The position numbers and the translations under genes are program-made. The notes below the pieces were generated by a model. The model had not been told where the DNA came from, made no database searches, and was given only the letters and a program-made list of their open reading frames with translations. From Epilithonimonas hispanica (GTDB taxonomy: Bacteria; Bacteroidota; Bacteroidia; Flavobacteriales; Weeksellaceae): a stretch of 64,000 nucleotides of DNA. The DNA lies in NCBI RefSeq assembly GCF_003385395.1, contig NZ_QNUG01000013.1, positions 1 through 64,000 on the forward strand. Reading direction: 5' to 3'. Below are positions 7,217-15,613 of this stretch, piece by piece (position 1 is the first letter of the stretch; every line of letters starts with the position of its first letter).

Positions 7217-8254
7217 TTAAACTGAAACCTTCAGCTCATCCACTTTTATGATTTTATAAACCATTTCTTTATAGATTTCCTCATCTTCCATTTGTCTTAC
7301 ACCGAGACCTTTGGATTTCAAATCCATTTCACGAAGAATAGAAATTACTCTTGTTGCGTGTTTCAAAGGATAAAATCTCGCAGCCTCTGAATAATCTTTG
7401 ATTGCATAAGGATTCACGCCCATTGTTGAAGCGATTGTTTGAGGCGATTGTCCATTAAGAGTGTGATAAATAATAATATTGGAAAAGAAGTTGTAAAGCG
7501 CACCAAAAGCCATTTGAATGGGATTGGATTTTTTGTTCTTTCCCATATAATAAGCAATACTGAAAGCTTTTGCTTGGTCTTTCGTTGCCAGAGCTTTCTG
7601 AAGCTCGAAGATGTTGAAATCTTTACTGATTCCTACGTGTTCTTCAATAATTTTTCCGTCGAGAACTGCTCCGTCTTTTAGAACGATTTTCAGTTTATTA
7701 AGTTCATTCGCAATTCTGGAAAGATCATTCCCAAGATACTCTGCCAAAAGATGGCTGATGTTGGGCGCAGATTTGATTCCCATTACAGACATTTCCCCTT
7801 GAATCCAAGTTGGAAGCTGATAATCTTTCATCTTCTCACTCGTGAAAAGCATTCCGGATTTGGCCAAAGTTTTCGCTACTTTCTTTCTGGCATCCAACTT
7901 TTTATGTTTATGAGCAAAAACCAAAATGGTAGAAGGAACTGGATTTTCCAGATAAGTTTCCAAAGCTTTAGATTCTTCTTCATTCAGTTTCATATCCTGC
8001 GCTTCTTTCACGATAATGAGCTGTTTGTCACCCATCATCGGATATTGCCTCGCCAAAGAAAGCACTTCCAGATAATTAGTATCTCGACCATATGCAACCG
8101 TTTGGTTGAAGGCTTTTTCGTCCTCTTCCAAAACATCTTGCTCAAAATGCTTGACAGCCAAATCGATATAAAAAGCCTCGTCGCCCTGAAAAAAATAAAC
8201 CGGTAAGAGTTCTTTATTTTTAATATTTTTGAGGATAATATCTATTTCTTTCAT
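7217..8254 (-). CDS. holA: DNA polymerase III subunit delta (clamp loader)
   Basis: 345 residues, typical HolA length. It begins with the family's N-terminal pattern (LPVYFFQGDEAFYIDLAVKHFEQ, here LLPVYFFQGDEAFYI), has a mid-domain segment on sequential protomer contact (LAEYLGNDLSRIANELNKL) and a C-terminal helical collar (ALYNFFSNIIIYHTL). The delta subunit opens the beta clamp during replication. It is divergent from the PD-(D/E)XK gene, with only 8 bp between the start codons. Confidence 0.93.
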   Translation of the reverse strand: MKEIDIILKNIKNKELLPVYFFQGDEAFYIDLAVKHFEQDVLEEDEKAFNQTVAYGRDTNYLEVLSLARQYPMMGDKQLIIVKEAQDMKLNEEESKALETYLENPVPSTILVFAHKHKKLDARKKVAKTLAKSGMLFTSEKMKDYQLPTWIQGEMSVMGIKSAPNISHLLAEYLGNDLSRIANELNKLKIVLKDGAVLDGKIIEEHVGISKDFNIFELQKALATKDQAKAFSIAYYMGKNKKSNPIQMAFGALYNFFSNIIIYHTLNGQSPQTIASTMGVNPYAIKDYSEAARFYPLKHATRVISILREMDLKSKGLGVRQMEDEEIYKEMVYKIIKVDELKVSV

Positions 8255-8262
8255 CTTAAAGT

Positions 8263-8697
8263 ATGCAAGTTCCGAAACTAAATTTTGAACATCAGTTCGA
8301 TTTTAAAATCAAACAAGACAAAGATACATTTTTTATCTATGATTTGGTTCGGAAAAGCTGGCTTGTGCTGACGCCGGAAGAATGGGTAAGGCAGCATTGG
8401 CTTCATTATTACAGATTTATAAAAAAGAAAAATCTGTCGTCATTGATCCTTGAACAAAAACTGGAACTGAACGGAACTACAAAGCGAATAGACCTTCTCA
8501 TCACCGAAAAAACAAAACCAAAAATATTACTGGAACTCAAAGCGCCAAGTATTGCTTTGAAAGAAATCCACTTTGAGCAAGTCGCACGTTACAACAGTTT
8601 AATTGGTGCAGAACAAATCATCATCAGCAATGGTTTGCATCATATTTTTGCTGATTATAGAGATGGGAAATATCAGTTTTTGAATGCTAAGGTTTGA
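8263..8697 (+). CDS. Stand-alone type I restriction R-subunit N-terminal domain protein
   Basis: 144 residues. The C-terminal half carries a PD-(D/E)XK nuclease core: Asp77 (RIDLLI), then Glu91 and Lys93 in LLELKAP, with a following helix containing QVARYN. This matches the HSDR_N_2-type domain that Bacteroidetes encode as a single-domain protein next to holA. No restriction, modification or specificity gene is nearby, so a classical restriction role is unlikely. A DNA repair or maintenance role is possible but not shown. It ends 4 bp from batB, with which it is convergent. Confidence 0.88.
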   Translation: MQVPKLNFEHQFDFKIKQDKDTFFIYDLVRKSWLVLTPEEWVRQHWLHYYRFIKKKNLSSLILEQKLELNGTTKRIDLLITEKTKPKILLELKAPSIALKEIHFEQVARYNSLIGAEQIIISNGLHHIFADYRDGKYQFLNAKV

Positions 8698-8701
8698 AAA
8701 A

Positions 8702-9709
8702 TTACAAATTAAAATCCCTCTTCGGATTGAAAAGATAAATCAAAAAGAAAAACAAAACGGAAACCGCCAAAAAGTATTGGTAATAATGAACTGCAGATTG
8801 TGAACTTATCGTAGTTTTGGTGGAACTTGAGGACTTGTGAAGTTCGGTTATAAGATTATTAATGGCGTTATCAAGATTGTTCCCGTCGAGATAATTACCT
8901 CCGGTTGAATTAGCTATATTTTTAAGTGCTTTCGTTTGTAACTTTGAAACAACCGTTTCTCCATACATATCGGACTTGTAACCCATCAATTGTCCAAAAT
9001 AATATTCAGGAATTGGCGCGCCTTCTTCCGTTCCCACACCAATCGTCGTTACTCTGATTCCTTCTTTTTTGGCAAGATTAATAGCTTCATCCTCGTGATC
9101 TTCGTTATCCTCCCCGTCGCTTATTAATACGATATTTCGAGAACCTTTGGTGATATTTTTGAATTTCTGGGCAGCGATTTGGATTGGTTTTAGAAAGTCG
9201 GTTCCTTGGTTTTGGATAACACTGGTTTCGATTCCGGAAAGATAAGTCTCAGCGGCAGAATAATCACTGGACAAAGGCATTACAGAATAAGCATCACCTG
9301 CAAAAACAATGATTCCTACTCTATCATTGGTCATCTTTTGAAGAGAATTGATGATGATATTTTTCGCTTCTTCCAATCGACTCGGTTGGATATCCTGAGC
9401 ATTCATCGAGTTGGAAACATCCAAAACGAAAATCGTACTGTTTACATTTTGCTGAACACTGATTTCTTCTTTTCCTCCCAAAAGGTCGATAATCGAAAAT
9501 ATTAAGAATAAAAATCCAAGTAGATATAAAACTGGAAACAACTTTGCAAAACCAGACGTTTTCTCAAACAAAACATCCTGAAATCTTTCTTCTGCAAAAA
9601 CATTTCTTCTTTTGCTTTTCCAACGGATATAATGAATGATGAAGTAGCCAATGACAGGCAACAACAGAAGCAACAACAGATACCAGTAATTTCCTAAATA
9701 CCAATTCAT
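8702..9709 (-). CDS. batB: VWA-domain protein BatB
   Basis: 335 residues. Two N-terminal membrane helices (about 8-27 and 56-78) are followed by a von Willebrand factor A domain (about 90-285) with the metal site Asp-x-Ser-x-Ser in FVLDVSNSMNAQDIQPSR. A C-terminal membrane helix (about 308-328) completes the BatA/BatB topology. Bat proteins of Bacteroidetes and spirochaetes are envelope proteins linked to stress tolerance. It is the last gene of the minus-strand moxR-DUF58-BatD-like-batA-batB operon, 4 bp after batA. Confidence 0.9.
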   Translation of the reverse strand: MNWYLGNYWYLLLLLLLPVIGYFIIHYIRWKSKRRNVFAEERFQDVLFEKTSGFAKLFPVLYLLGFLFLIFSIIDLLGGKEEISVQQNVNSTIFVLDVSNSMNAQDIQPSRLEEAKNIIINSLQKMTNDRVGIIVFAGDAYSVMPLSSDYSAAETYLSGIETSVIQNQGTDFLKPIQIAAQKFKNITKGSRNIVLISDGEDNEDHEDEAINLAKKEGIRVTTIGVGTEEGAPIPEYYFGQLMGYKSDMYGETVVSKLQTKALKNIANSTGGNYLDGNNLDNAINNLITELHKSSSSTKTTISSQSAVHYYQYFLAVSVLFFFLIYLFNPKRDFNL

Positions 9710-9713
9710 CAGC

Positions 9714-10703
9714 TTAATTCAAAATTTTAAAAATTACCCATCTCAACAACGCATCCAGCAATAGAAGACCTAAAGCTATCCAAAGAAAAATTCTGAAATA
9801 CTCTTCATAATTATACAATTTTGAAGATTTGACATCAGATTTCTCCAGTTGATTAATCTCATCATACACATTCTGAAGACTGCTGTTGGAAGTCGCACGA
9901 AAATATTTACCACCAGTTAACTGTGCAATATCCATCAATGTATTTTCATCAATCTGAGTTTTGGTTTCCGTGAAGACCAATTCACCGAAAATATTGGTCG
10001 CTGTGGGCATTACTGCATATCCATTGCTCCCAATCCCAACTGTATAAACTTTGATGCTATTATTTTTTGCCAGTTCTGCAGCGATCTGTGGTGGCATAGC
10101 ATTCAGAACGGTGTTTACACCATCGGTCATCAGGATGATAATTTTGCTTTTAGCTTTGCTTTTTTTCAGGTGATTGACAGCAACGGAAAGTCCTTCTCCA
10201 ATTGCCGTTCCAGGTTGCAATTCCAATGGATTAAGTTGATTCAATTCATCAATCACAACTTGATGGTCAGTTGTCAAAGGAACTTTGGTATAAGCTTCTC
10301 CCGAATAAGCCACCAAACCAATCCGGTCATTTTCTCTTTTATTAACGAAATCAATTGCGATTTTTTTCAACGCTGTTAATCTGTCTGGGTCAAGGTCTTT
10401 CGCCATCATACTCAAAGAAACGTCCACTGAAAGCATAATATCAATTCCCTTGGACTCGTCTCTATCCTGAGAAATTGTATAAGTTCTCGGTCTTGTCAAA
10501 GCAATAATCAAAGCGGAAAGAATGAAATATTTCGAAATCTTCAGAAAAGTCATTACCAGCGAAATATTTCCGCTCGGCTGCATATTTTTCACTGAAGGCA
10601 CAACAATTCCTCTACTCTTTTTCTTGCCCGAATCCAATATCAATAATGGAATGAACAAAATAAAAAGCAGTAAAAACCACGGACTGTAAAACTCGAAATT
10701 CAC
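9714..10703 (-). CDS. batA: VWA-domain protein BatA
   Basis: 329 residues. Two N-terminal hydrophobic segments, a VWA domain with the intact metal motif (MLSVDVSLSM, then MAKDLDPDRL) and a C-terminal membrane helix (about 305-328). The order after moxR and DUF58, and the spacing of 4 bp to the second VWA gene, identify it as BatA. The protein probably works in the inner membrane with BatB as an assembly driven by the MoxR ATPase; that link is inferred from the family. Confidence 0.9.
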   Translation of the reverse strand: MNFEFYSPWFLLLFILFIPLLILDSGKKKSRGIVVPSVKNMQPSGNISLVMTFLKISKYFILSALIIALTRPRTYTISQDRDESKGIDIMLSVDVSLSMMAKDLDPDRLTALKKIAIDFVNKRENDRIGLVAYSGEAYTKVPLTTDHQVVIDELNQLNPLELQPGTAIGEGLSVAVNHLKKSKAKSKIIILMTDGVNTVLNAMPPQIAAELAKNNSIKVYTVGIGSNGYAVMPTATNIFGELVFTETKTQIDENTLMDIAQLTGGKYFRATSNSSLQNVYDEINQLEKSDVKSSKLYNYEEYFRIFLWIALGLLLLDALLRWVIFKILN

Positions 10704-10757
10704 GGATTAATTATAAATGATTAATGATGATTGATAAATGATTTTATTTAACTTTTC

Positions 10758-11711
10758 TTATTTTAATTTTCGTATTTTCAATTGGTCTTCATCCGAAAGC
10801 TCCGCCTGAGAGGCATTACGAAGATTTTCTGCTTCTACATCTTTAGTAGAACGTTTTACAAAGTCTCTGATTGCTGTAAAATCTTTAGCCATTAATTCTT
10901 TTGTAGGAATGGTTTTCGCAAATTTCACAAGGTCGCCACGTAAGAATATATCTTCCAAAATTTTTTCATTTTCCTGAGAAATCGCATTCGTGTTTTTCAT
11001 ATAATCTATCAAATCGTCTGTCAGCAAAACATCCGCAGGAATCTGATATTGTTTCGTAATGAAAGTTCTCGTAATATCAATCAATTCCACATAGAAAGCA
11101 CGGAAATTTCCATTCTCGATGTAATTTTTCTTTCTAAGTTTTTCCAAATCCTTCAATGTTTGATTCGTCGTGACAACAGGGCTTGATTTGCGTTTCCCTC
11201 CGTATTTTATAATTCCGATAATTAAAACAATAATTGCTATAATAATCAAAGCTAAAAGAACATAAAATTTGTAAAGATCCCAGTAATCTTGGACATTCAG
11301 TTCTACTTCTTTGTTCTTCATAATATCATTAATCTGGTCACCTTTCTTGGCTGTATTAATGACTTCAACTTCGTAAGGAATTGTTTTAAGGATTTTATCG
11401 CCAACTTTCACCTGAATTTCCGGAATTGTAAATTTTCCTTCTTCAAAAACAGCGAACTTTACCGAGCGCAGATAGATGTCTTTTTCCTTAGCAATACTGT
11501 CATTGACCATTTCGAAGTGAAAAGGTAACAGTTCATTTCTTGGAGAAGCCTGAACATCTTGTCCGTTCAAATCCAAAATCTGAATCTTGAAAACCGCCAC
11601 TTCGCCCAAAGCCAAAGTGGTTTTGTCCAGATTCGATGATAAGGTTTGCGAGAAAAAAATTGCGCAAAAAAAACTGAATATGAGTAAAAATGTTTTTTTC
11701 AAAATTTTCAT
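10758..11711 (-). CDS. BatD-like envelope protein in the Bat operon
   Basis: 317 residues. A signal peptide (about 1-21, ending at FFSQ) is followed by a beta-rich periplasmic domain with an oxygen-tolerance/BatD-type opening (LSSNLDKTTLALGEVAVFKIQI), one membrane helix (about 150-172) and a cytoplasmic helical tail rich in charged residues. It sits between DUF58 and batA, the place where Bacteroidetes encode a short BatD-like protein. It is shorter than full BatD (about 500-600 residues). The name is therefore cautious. Confidence 0.75.
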   Translation of the reverse strand: MKILKKTFLLIFSFFCAIFFSQTLSSNLDKTTLALGEVAVFKIQILDLNGQDVQASPRNELLPFHFEMVNDSIAKEKDIYLRSVKFAVFEEGKFTIPEIQVKVGDKILKTIPYEVEVINTAKKGDQINDIMKNKEVELNVQDYWDLYKFYVLLALIIIAIIVLIIGIIKYGGKRKSSPVVTTNQTLKDLEKLRKKNYIENGNFRAFYVELIDITRTFITKQYQIPADVLLTDDLIDYMKNTNAISQENEKILEDIFLRGDLVKFAKTIPTKELMAKDFTAIRDFVKRSTKDVEAENLRNASQAELSDEDQLKIRKLK

Positions 11712-11736
11712 TTATTATTAAAACTCTTCGACAATC

Positions 11737-11815
11737 CTTCGACAAGCTCAGGATGACAAGAGTGACAACTCTAATACTAATTGTTTTATGCAATGTCAGG
11801 CTGAGCTTGTCGAAG
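11737..11815. repeat. Inverted pair of CTTCGACAAGCTCAG repeats
   Basis: A 22-bp unit at 11737-11758 (CTTCGACAAGCTCAG then GATGACA) faces its inverted copy at 11794-11815, with 20 of 22 positions matching. They lie in the Bat operon between DUF58 and the BatD-like gene, so the transcript could form a long hairpin there. Further copies are at 21439 and, in variant form, at 26094. Confidence 0.8.
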
Positions 11816-11836
11816 CCTCTCATTTTTTTATTTTTT

Positions 11837-12697
11837 TTATTTTCTGAAATATTGATACAAAAATTTGCTGTAATCATCAGACGTTTTGATATCTAAAAAA
11901 TGGGCTGAAGAATTCTCAAATTCCTCCTTAATATGTCGCATTTTCTGTTTTTGTTGTTCTGCAAATTCATAACGCCACCTTGCGCTGGAAGTATTTGCCC
12001 AGACTTGTTTTCCGGTTTCAGCATCACGAAATAATGCATAACCAACATCAGGAATCTCCATATCTTTTTCATCAAAAACCCGAAGTCCCAAAACCTGATG
12101 TTTTCTTGCAGTGACATTCAGAATTTTTTGGTCAAAGTCATCTTCAAAATCAGAAAAAACAAAAACGAAAGATTTCCTTTTAAAAACACTCATCATATAA
12201 TTGAACGCCGAATCAAGATCCGATTCTGCAGGAACATAATCCGCAGTCAAAATATTACTGACAATCGACAAAACGTGCTTTCTTCCTTTTTGTGGAGGAA
12301 CAACTTTCAAAACTTTATCGGCGTATAAAATCAATCCGACTTTATCATTATTTCCTGTCGCTGAAAATCCGAGAGAAGCACAGATTTCTGCAACATATTC
12401 TCTTTTCAGTTGGGTTTTGGTTCCGTAATTCATAGATGCAGAAATGTCCACAACCAACATCATTGTCAGTTCTCGCTCCTCTTCCATTACTTTCACGAAT
12501 GGTTCGCGGAAACGTGCTGTTTTATTCCAGTCGATTCGTCTTGTATCGTCTCCAAATTGGTATTGTCGAACCTCAGAAAATGTCATTCCCTGACCTTTGA
12601 AAGCGCTGTGATATTGTCCCATAAGCGATGCTTCCGTTTTCTTTCGAGTTCGGATTTCTATCTGCTTTACTTTTTTGACGATATCTTTTATCTGCAT
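11837..12697 (-). CDS. DUF58 domain protein of the MoxR/Bat operon
   Basis: 286 residues. The characteristic DUF58 block is present: the region around GQYHSAFKGQGMTFSEVR followed by YQFGDDTRRIDWNKTAR and EREL. A VWA-like fold follows with the DxSxS motif in MLVVDISASMNYG. No transmembrane helix is seen, so it is probably cytoplasmic or peripheral. It lies 88 bp after moxR on the same strand. DUF58 proteins nearly always accompany MoxR ATPases, which are thought to act as chaperones for VWA-protein complexes. Confidence 0.92.
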   Translation of the reverse strand: MQIKDIVKKVKQIEIRTRKKTEASLMGQYHSAFKGQGMTFSEVRQYQFGDDTRRIDWNKTARFREPFVKVMEEERELTMMLVVDISASMNYGTKTQLKREYVAEICASLGFSATGNNDKVGLILYADKVLKVVPPQKGRKHVLSIVSNILTADYVPAESDLDSAFNYMMSVFKRKSFVFVFSDFEDDFDQKILNVTARKHQVLGLRVFDEKDMEIPDVGYALFRDAETGKQVWANTSSARWRYEFAEQQKQKMRHIKEEFENSSAHFLDIKTSDDYSKFLYQYFRK

Positions 12698-12785
12698 AAA
12701 TTAATTGATAATTGTCGGTTGTGTGTTGATAGTTTTCAGACATCGAAGTTTTCCGACAGCTGACAACCATCAACTAACAACCAGT

Positions 12786-13790
12786 TTAGGGCGCTTGTAT
12801 TTTCCCTAAAATTTTATTGACGATTTCGTCCTGAGCGACTTCTTCTGCGTCCGCTTCGAAACTCAATCCGATTCTGTGTCTCAAAACATCTTTTGCAATA
12901 TCCTTCACATCTTCAGGAATTACAAATGCTCTTCCTTTGATGAAAGCATAAGCTCTGGAAGCAATTGCCAAATTGATACTCGCTCTTGGCGACGCTCCGA
13001 AACTGATATAATTTTTAAGTTCGGACAATCCATATTTTTCAGGATAACGGGTTGCGAAAACCATATCCAGAATATATTTTTCGATTTTTTCGTCCAGATA
13101 GATTTGATTGATGAGCTTCTTCGCTTCAACAATCTGTTCAAGATTAACGACCTGTCTGATTTGAGGAATATCCTGTGTAGAAATCATTCTCATTACCTTT
13201 CTTTCATCTTCAAATTCAGGGTAATCTATTTTACATTTTAGCATAAAACGGTCGGTTTGTGCTTCTGGCAAAAGATAAGTTCCTTCTTGATCAATGGGGT
13301 TTTGAGTGGCTAATACAAGGAAAGGTTTTGGCAATTGCATTGTTTCATCTCCGATTGTCACTTGTTTTTCCTGCATTACTTCCAAAAGTGCGGACTGAAC
13401 TTTCGCCGGCGCACGGTTGATTTCATCCGCTAAAACGAAATTAGCGAAAACAGGTCCTTTTTTTATAGAAAAATCATTGTCTTTGACATTATAAATCATT
13501 GTTCCCACAACATCTGCAGGCAACAAATCCGGTGTAAACTGAATCCTGGAAAACTCCCCGTCAACAGCTTCGGACAAAGTTTTGATCGCTAAAGTTTTTG
13601 CCAAACCGGGAACACCTTCCAAAAGAACGTGACCATTTCCCAGAAGTCCTATCAAAAGACGGTCAATCATATATTCCTGACCGATAATAGCGCGGTTGAT
13701 TTCTTGTTTTAGGATATTAAAAAAGTAATTCTGTTCTTTTACTTTCTCGGTAAGTTGTCTGATATCTTCTGCTTGATTCAATTCTGGCAT
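12786..13790 (-). CDS. MoxR-family AAA+ ATPase
   Basis: 334 residues. Walker A is in LLEGVPGLAKT, Walker B in VLADEINRAPAKVQSALLEVMQE, sensor 1 in LVLATQNP and sensor 2 near ASPRASINLA. This is the standard MoxR/RavA-type AAA+ module. It is the first gene of the Bat operon and probably drives assembly or metal insertion of the VWA partners. No clear TAnnTTTG promoter was found just upstream on its strand. Confidence 0.95.
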   Translation of the reverse strand: MPELNQAEDIRQLTEKVKEQNYFFNILKQEINRAIIGQEYMIDRLLIGLLGNGHVLLEGVPGLAKTLAIKTLSEAVDGEFSRIQFTPDLLPADVVGTMIYNVKDNDFSIKKGPVFANFVLADEINRAPAKVQSALLEVMQEKQVTIGDETMQLPKPFLVLATQNPIDQEGTYLLPEAQTDRFMLKCKIDYPEFEDERKVMRMISTQDIPQIRQVVNLEQIVEAKKLINQIYLDEKIEKYILDMVFATRYPEKYGLSELKNYISFGASPRASINLAIASRAYAFIKGRAFVIPEDVKDIAKDVLRHRIGLSFEADAEEVAQDEIVNKILGKIQAP

Positions 13791-13952
13791 AGTTAATCTT
13801 AATAATTGGTAAATTTCATATAAAAACCCGCAACAGCAAACACAACAATTGCTAATCTTGCGTTAAATATTTGTTAAAAGGATTGAGGTTGTAGGTTATA
13901 AGTCGGAAGTCTTAAGCAAACTGCTTTAGTTTTTGTTAATAAATTTGGAACA

Positions 13953-13995
13953 TTTGTCGTTTATAAAGAATTAGTTTAAATTTGATATAAATTTG
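13953..13995 (+). promoter_or_regulatory. Promoter region of the toxin-antitoxin pair with tandem -7 elements
   Basis: TTTG at 13953-13956 is followed after 20 nt by TAAATTTG at 13977-13984. A second TAAATTTG lies at 13988-13995, 11 bp on. The first set fits the consensus spacing and leaves about 11 nt of leader before the ATG at 14002. The duplicate could be an operator half-site for autoregulation. Confidence 0.55.
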
Positions 13996-14001
13996 AATAA
14001 T

Positions 14002-14244
14002 ATGAATTTAGAAGGACGAAAATTATCATTGGTTCAAGAATTTCTGAGAATAGACAATGAAAATATCATTGGTGCTTTGGAAAAATTCCTTCATAAAAGT
14101 AAATCCGATTTTTTTGAACAAAATTTAAAACCAAAATCTTTACAACAGTTTTACCAAGAAATTGACCAAGCTTTGGAAGATGAAAAAAACAGTAATTTAG
14201 TTTCTGTAAATGACCTAAAAGACAAAATCCAGAAATGGAGTTAA
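14002..14244 (+). CDS. Antitoxin-like protein, partner of a ParE/RelE-type toxin
   Basis: 80 residues from the ATG at 14002; a TTG at 13993 is also in frame but overlaps the second -7 element. The protein is charged and helical, with a C-terminal segment (LVSVNDLKDKIQKWS) like that of many ParD/RelB-type antitoxins. It overlaps the toxin gene by 10 bp, the usual coupled arrangement. The call rests mainly on size, context and overlap, because antitoxins diverge quickly. Confidence 0.75.
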   Translation: MNLEGRKLSLVQEFLRIDNENIIGALEKFLHKSKSDFFEQNLKPKSLQQFYQEIDQALEDEKNSNLVSVNDLKDKIQKWS

Positions 14245-14552
14245 AGATTTTTTGGTCACAACTTGCAGAAGACCAATTGATAGATATTTTTCAATATTAC
14301 AAATTTAAAGCTGGTGTCAAAATTGCAAAGAAAATCGTGACTGATATTGTTGATAAAACAATTGACATTGACAAAAATCCAAAAATAGGACAAACCGAAG
14401 AGCTTTTGAAAGATAGAAAACAAGAATTTCGGTATTTGGTTTCGAGCAATTATAAAATAATTTACTACATCAATTTGGAAACTCAGAGAATCGTGATCGC
14501 CAATGTTTTTGACACAAGGCAAAATCCAGAAAAACTGAGTGAAACAAAATAA
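14235..14552 (+). CDS. RelE/ParE-family toxin
   Basis: 105 residues. It has the fold pattern of the family: an N-terminal strand, a helical hairpin starting ELEDIYQYY-like (AEDQLIDIFQYYK), the conserved P-x-x-G (NPKIGQTEEL) and a C-terminal sheet with FRYLVSSNYKIIYYI and VIANVFDTRQNP. ParE toxins inhibit gyrase and RelE toxins cleave mRNA on ribosomes; the sequence alone does not tell which applies. It is co-translated with the preceding antitoxin. Confidence 0.88.
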   Translation: MELKIFWSQLAEDQLIDIFQYYKFKAGVKIAKKIVTDIVDKTIDIDKNPKIGQTEELLKDRKQEFRYLVSSNYKIIYYINLETQRIVIANVFDTRQNPEKLSETK

Positions 14553-14570
14553 AAATTTCAATAAAATTAA

Positions 14571-15050
14571 ATGAATTATCATTTTGCCAATCATAGACAA
14601 GTCAGAAAAAATCTGCTTGACCTATTACAAAATACTTCAGAAAAAGACCTTCTCACGATTCCTGACGGATTCAATAACAATATCTACTGGAATATCGCCC
14701 ATTGTATTGCTCAGCAACAATTGCTTTGTTATTATCTCAGTGGAAACCAATTCCGAATTGACAAATATTGGGTAGAAACTTATAAAAAAGGAACATTCGC
14801 AAATGTAGATGTAAAACAGTCCGAAATGGAAGATTTGGCTTATCTTCTGATAGAAACTTCAAAAATTTTGATGAAGGATTTTGACAATGACTTTTTCTCA
14901 GATTACACACCCTATTCTACAAGTTTTGGGATTGATTTGAAGAATATTCAGGATGCAATTATTTTCAATAATATGCACGAGAGTATTCATTACGGTTACA
15001 TTTTGGCTCAGAAAAGAGCTTTGATTGGGGAAGGACTCAGCAGTTTATAA
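14571..15050 (+). CDS. DinB-like (YfiT-type four-helix bundle) protein
   Basis: 159 residues with the DinB-like pattern: an N-terminal helix, NIYWNIAHCIAQQQLL with the first metal-binding His, and a C-terminal helix NNMHESIHYGYILAQKR with two further His. These three histidines normally bind a divalent metal in this superfamily, whose members include thiol-dependent transferases. It follows the toxin gene by 18 bp but is probably unrelated to it. The substrate is unknown. Confidence 0.82.
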   Translation: MNYHFANHRQVRKNLLDLLQNTSEKDLLTIPDGFNNNIYWNIAHCIAQQQLLCYYLSGNQFRIDKYWVETYKKGTFANVDVKQSEMEDLAYLLIETSKILMKDFDNDFFSDYTPYSTSFGIDLKNIQDAIIFNNMHESIHYGYILAQKRALIGEGLSSL

Positions 15051-15071
15051 ATGATCAATTATAAGAGATAA

Positions 15072-15515
15072 ATGATTTCTTTTAATTTTCGATTTCTTTT
15101 TCCGATTTTTATTTTAGGGTTGTTGTCATTTTCAAAATCTGAGAATGAAAGATTCAAATATTATCAACAAATTAGCAAAACTCAAGAAATTGAAGTTTTC
15201 TATTTGACTTGGCAAGACACTAACTTACCAAATTTCATCAAAACATCAGATTACAAAAAGTACGTTGACAATGCGGAGTTGATTGATTATTGTTTCTACG
15301 TCGATTCCAAAGCCCCAGAGAAAAGGAAATTCAAAATTCCGACCACAACAGATAAATTGATTAAGAGAATCCCGTTGACAATCAAAGGAAAATTCTTTAA
15401 AACAAAACAATTTGATGATACTTTTCCTACTCCATTATTTGAAGATTTGCGAAAAACCGGGGATTTGAAATTCAAAACCGAGAATGATGATTTTTTGGTT
15501 TTTATGTTGGATTGA
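15072..15515 (+). CDS. Hypothetical secreted or membrane-anchored protein
   Basis: 147 residues, not recognised. A hydrophobic N-terminus (FRFLFPIFILGLLSFSKS) looks like a signal peptide or anchor. The rest is charged, with many Lys, Asp and aromatic residues and no repeats. It follows the DinB-like gene by about 20 bp on the same strand and is probably co-transcribed. No function can be assigned. Confidence 0.6.
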   Translation: MISFNFRFLFPIFILGLLSFSKSENERFKYYQQISKTQEIEVFYLTWQDTNLPNFIKTSDYKKYVDNAELIDYCFYVDSKAPEKRKFKIPTTTDKLIKRIPLTIKGKFFKTKQFDDTFPTPLFEDLRKTGDLKFKTENDDFLVFMLD

Positions 15516-15561
15516 TTTTAATGTTAAACAATCATAAATAAAACGTCCTGGCTCTCAATCC

Positions 15562-15594
15562 TTGACTTCATTAATTACAAAAACCTTACTTTTG
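15562..15594 (+). promoter_or_regulatory. Promoter of rlmB
   Basis: TTG at 15562-15564 is followed by TACTTTTG at 15587-15594 (22 nt between), 19 bp ahead of the rlmB ATG. Confidence 0.6.
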
Positions 15595-15613
15595 TAAATT
15601 CAAAATCTCATTA

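Noticed and set aside
7751-8206. 151-residue plus-strand frame opposite holA
   Set aside because: It is a shadow of holA, rich in Phe/His/Ile, with no family features.
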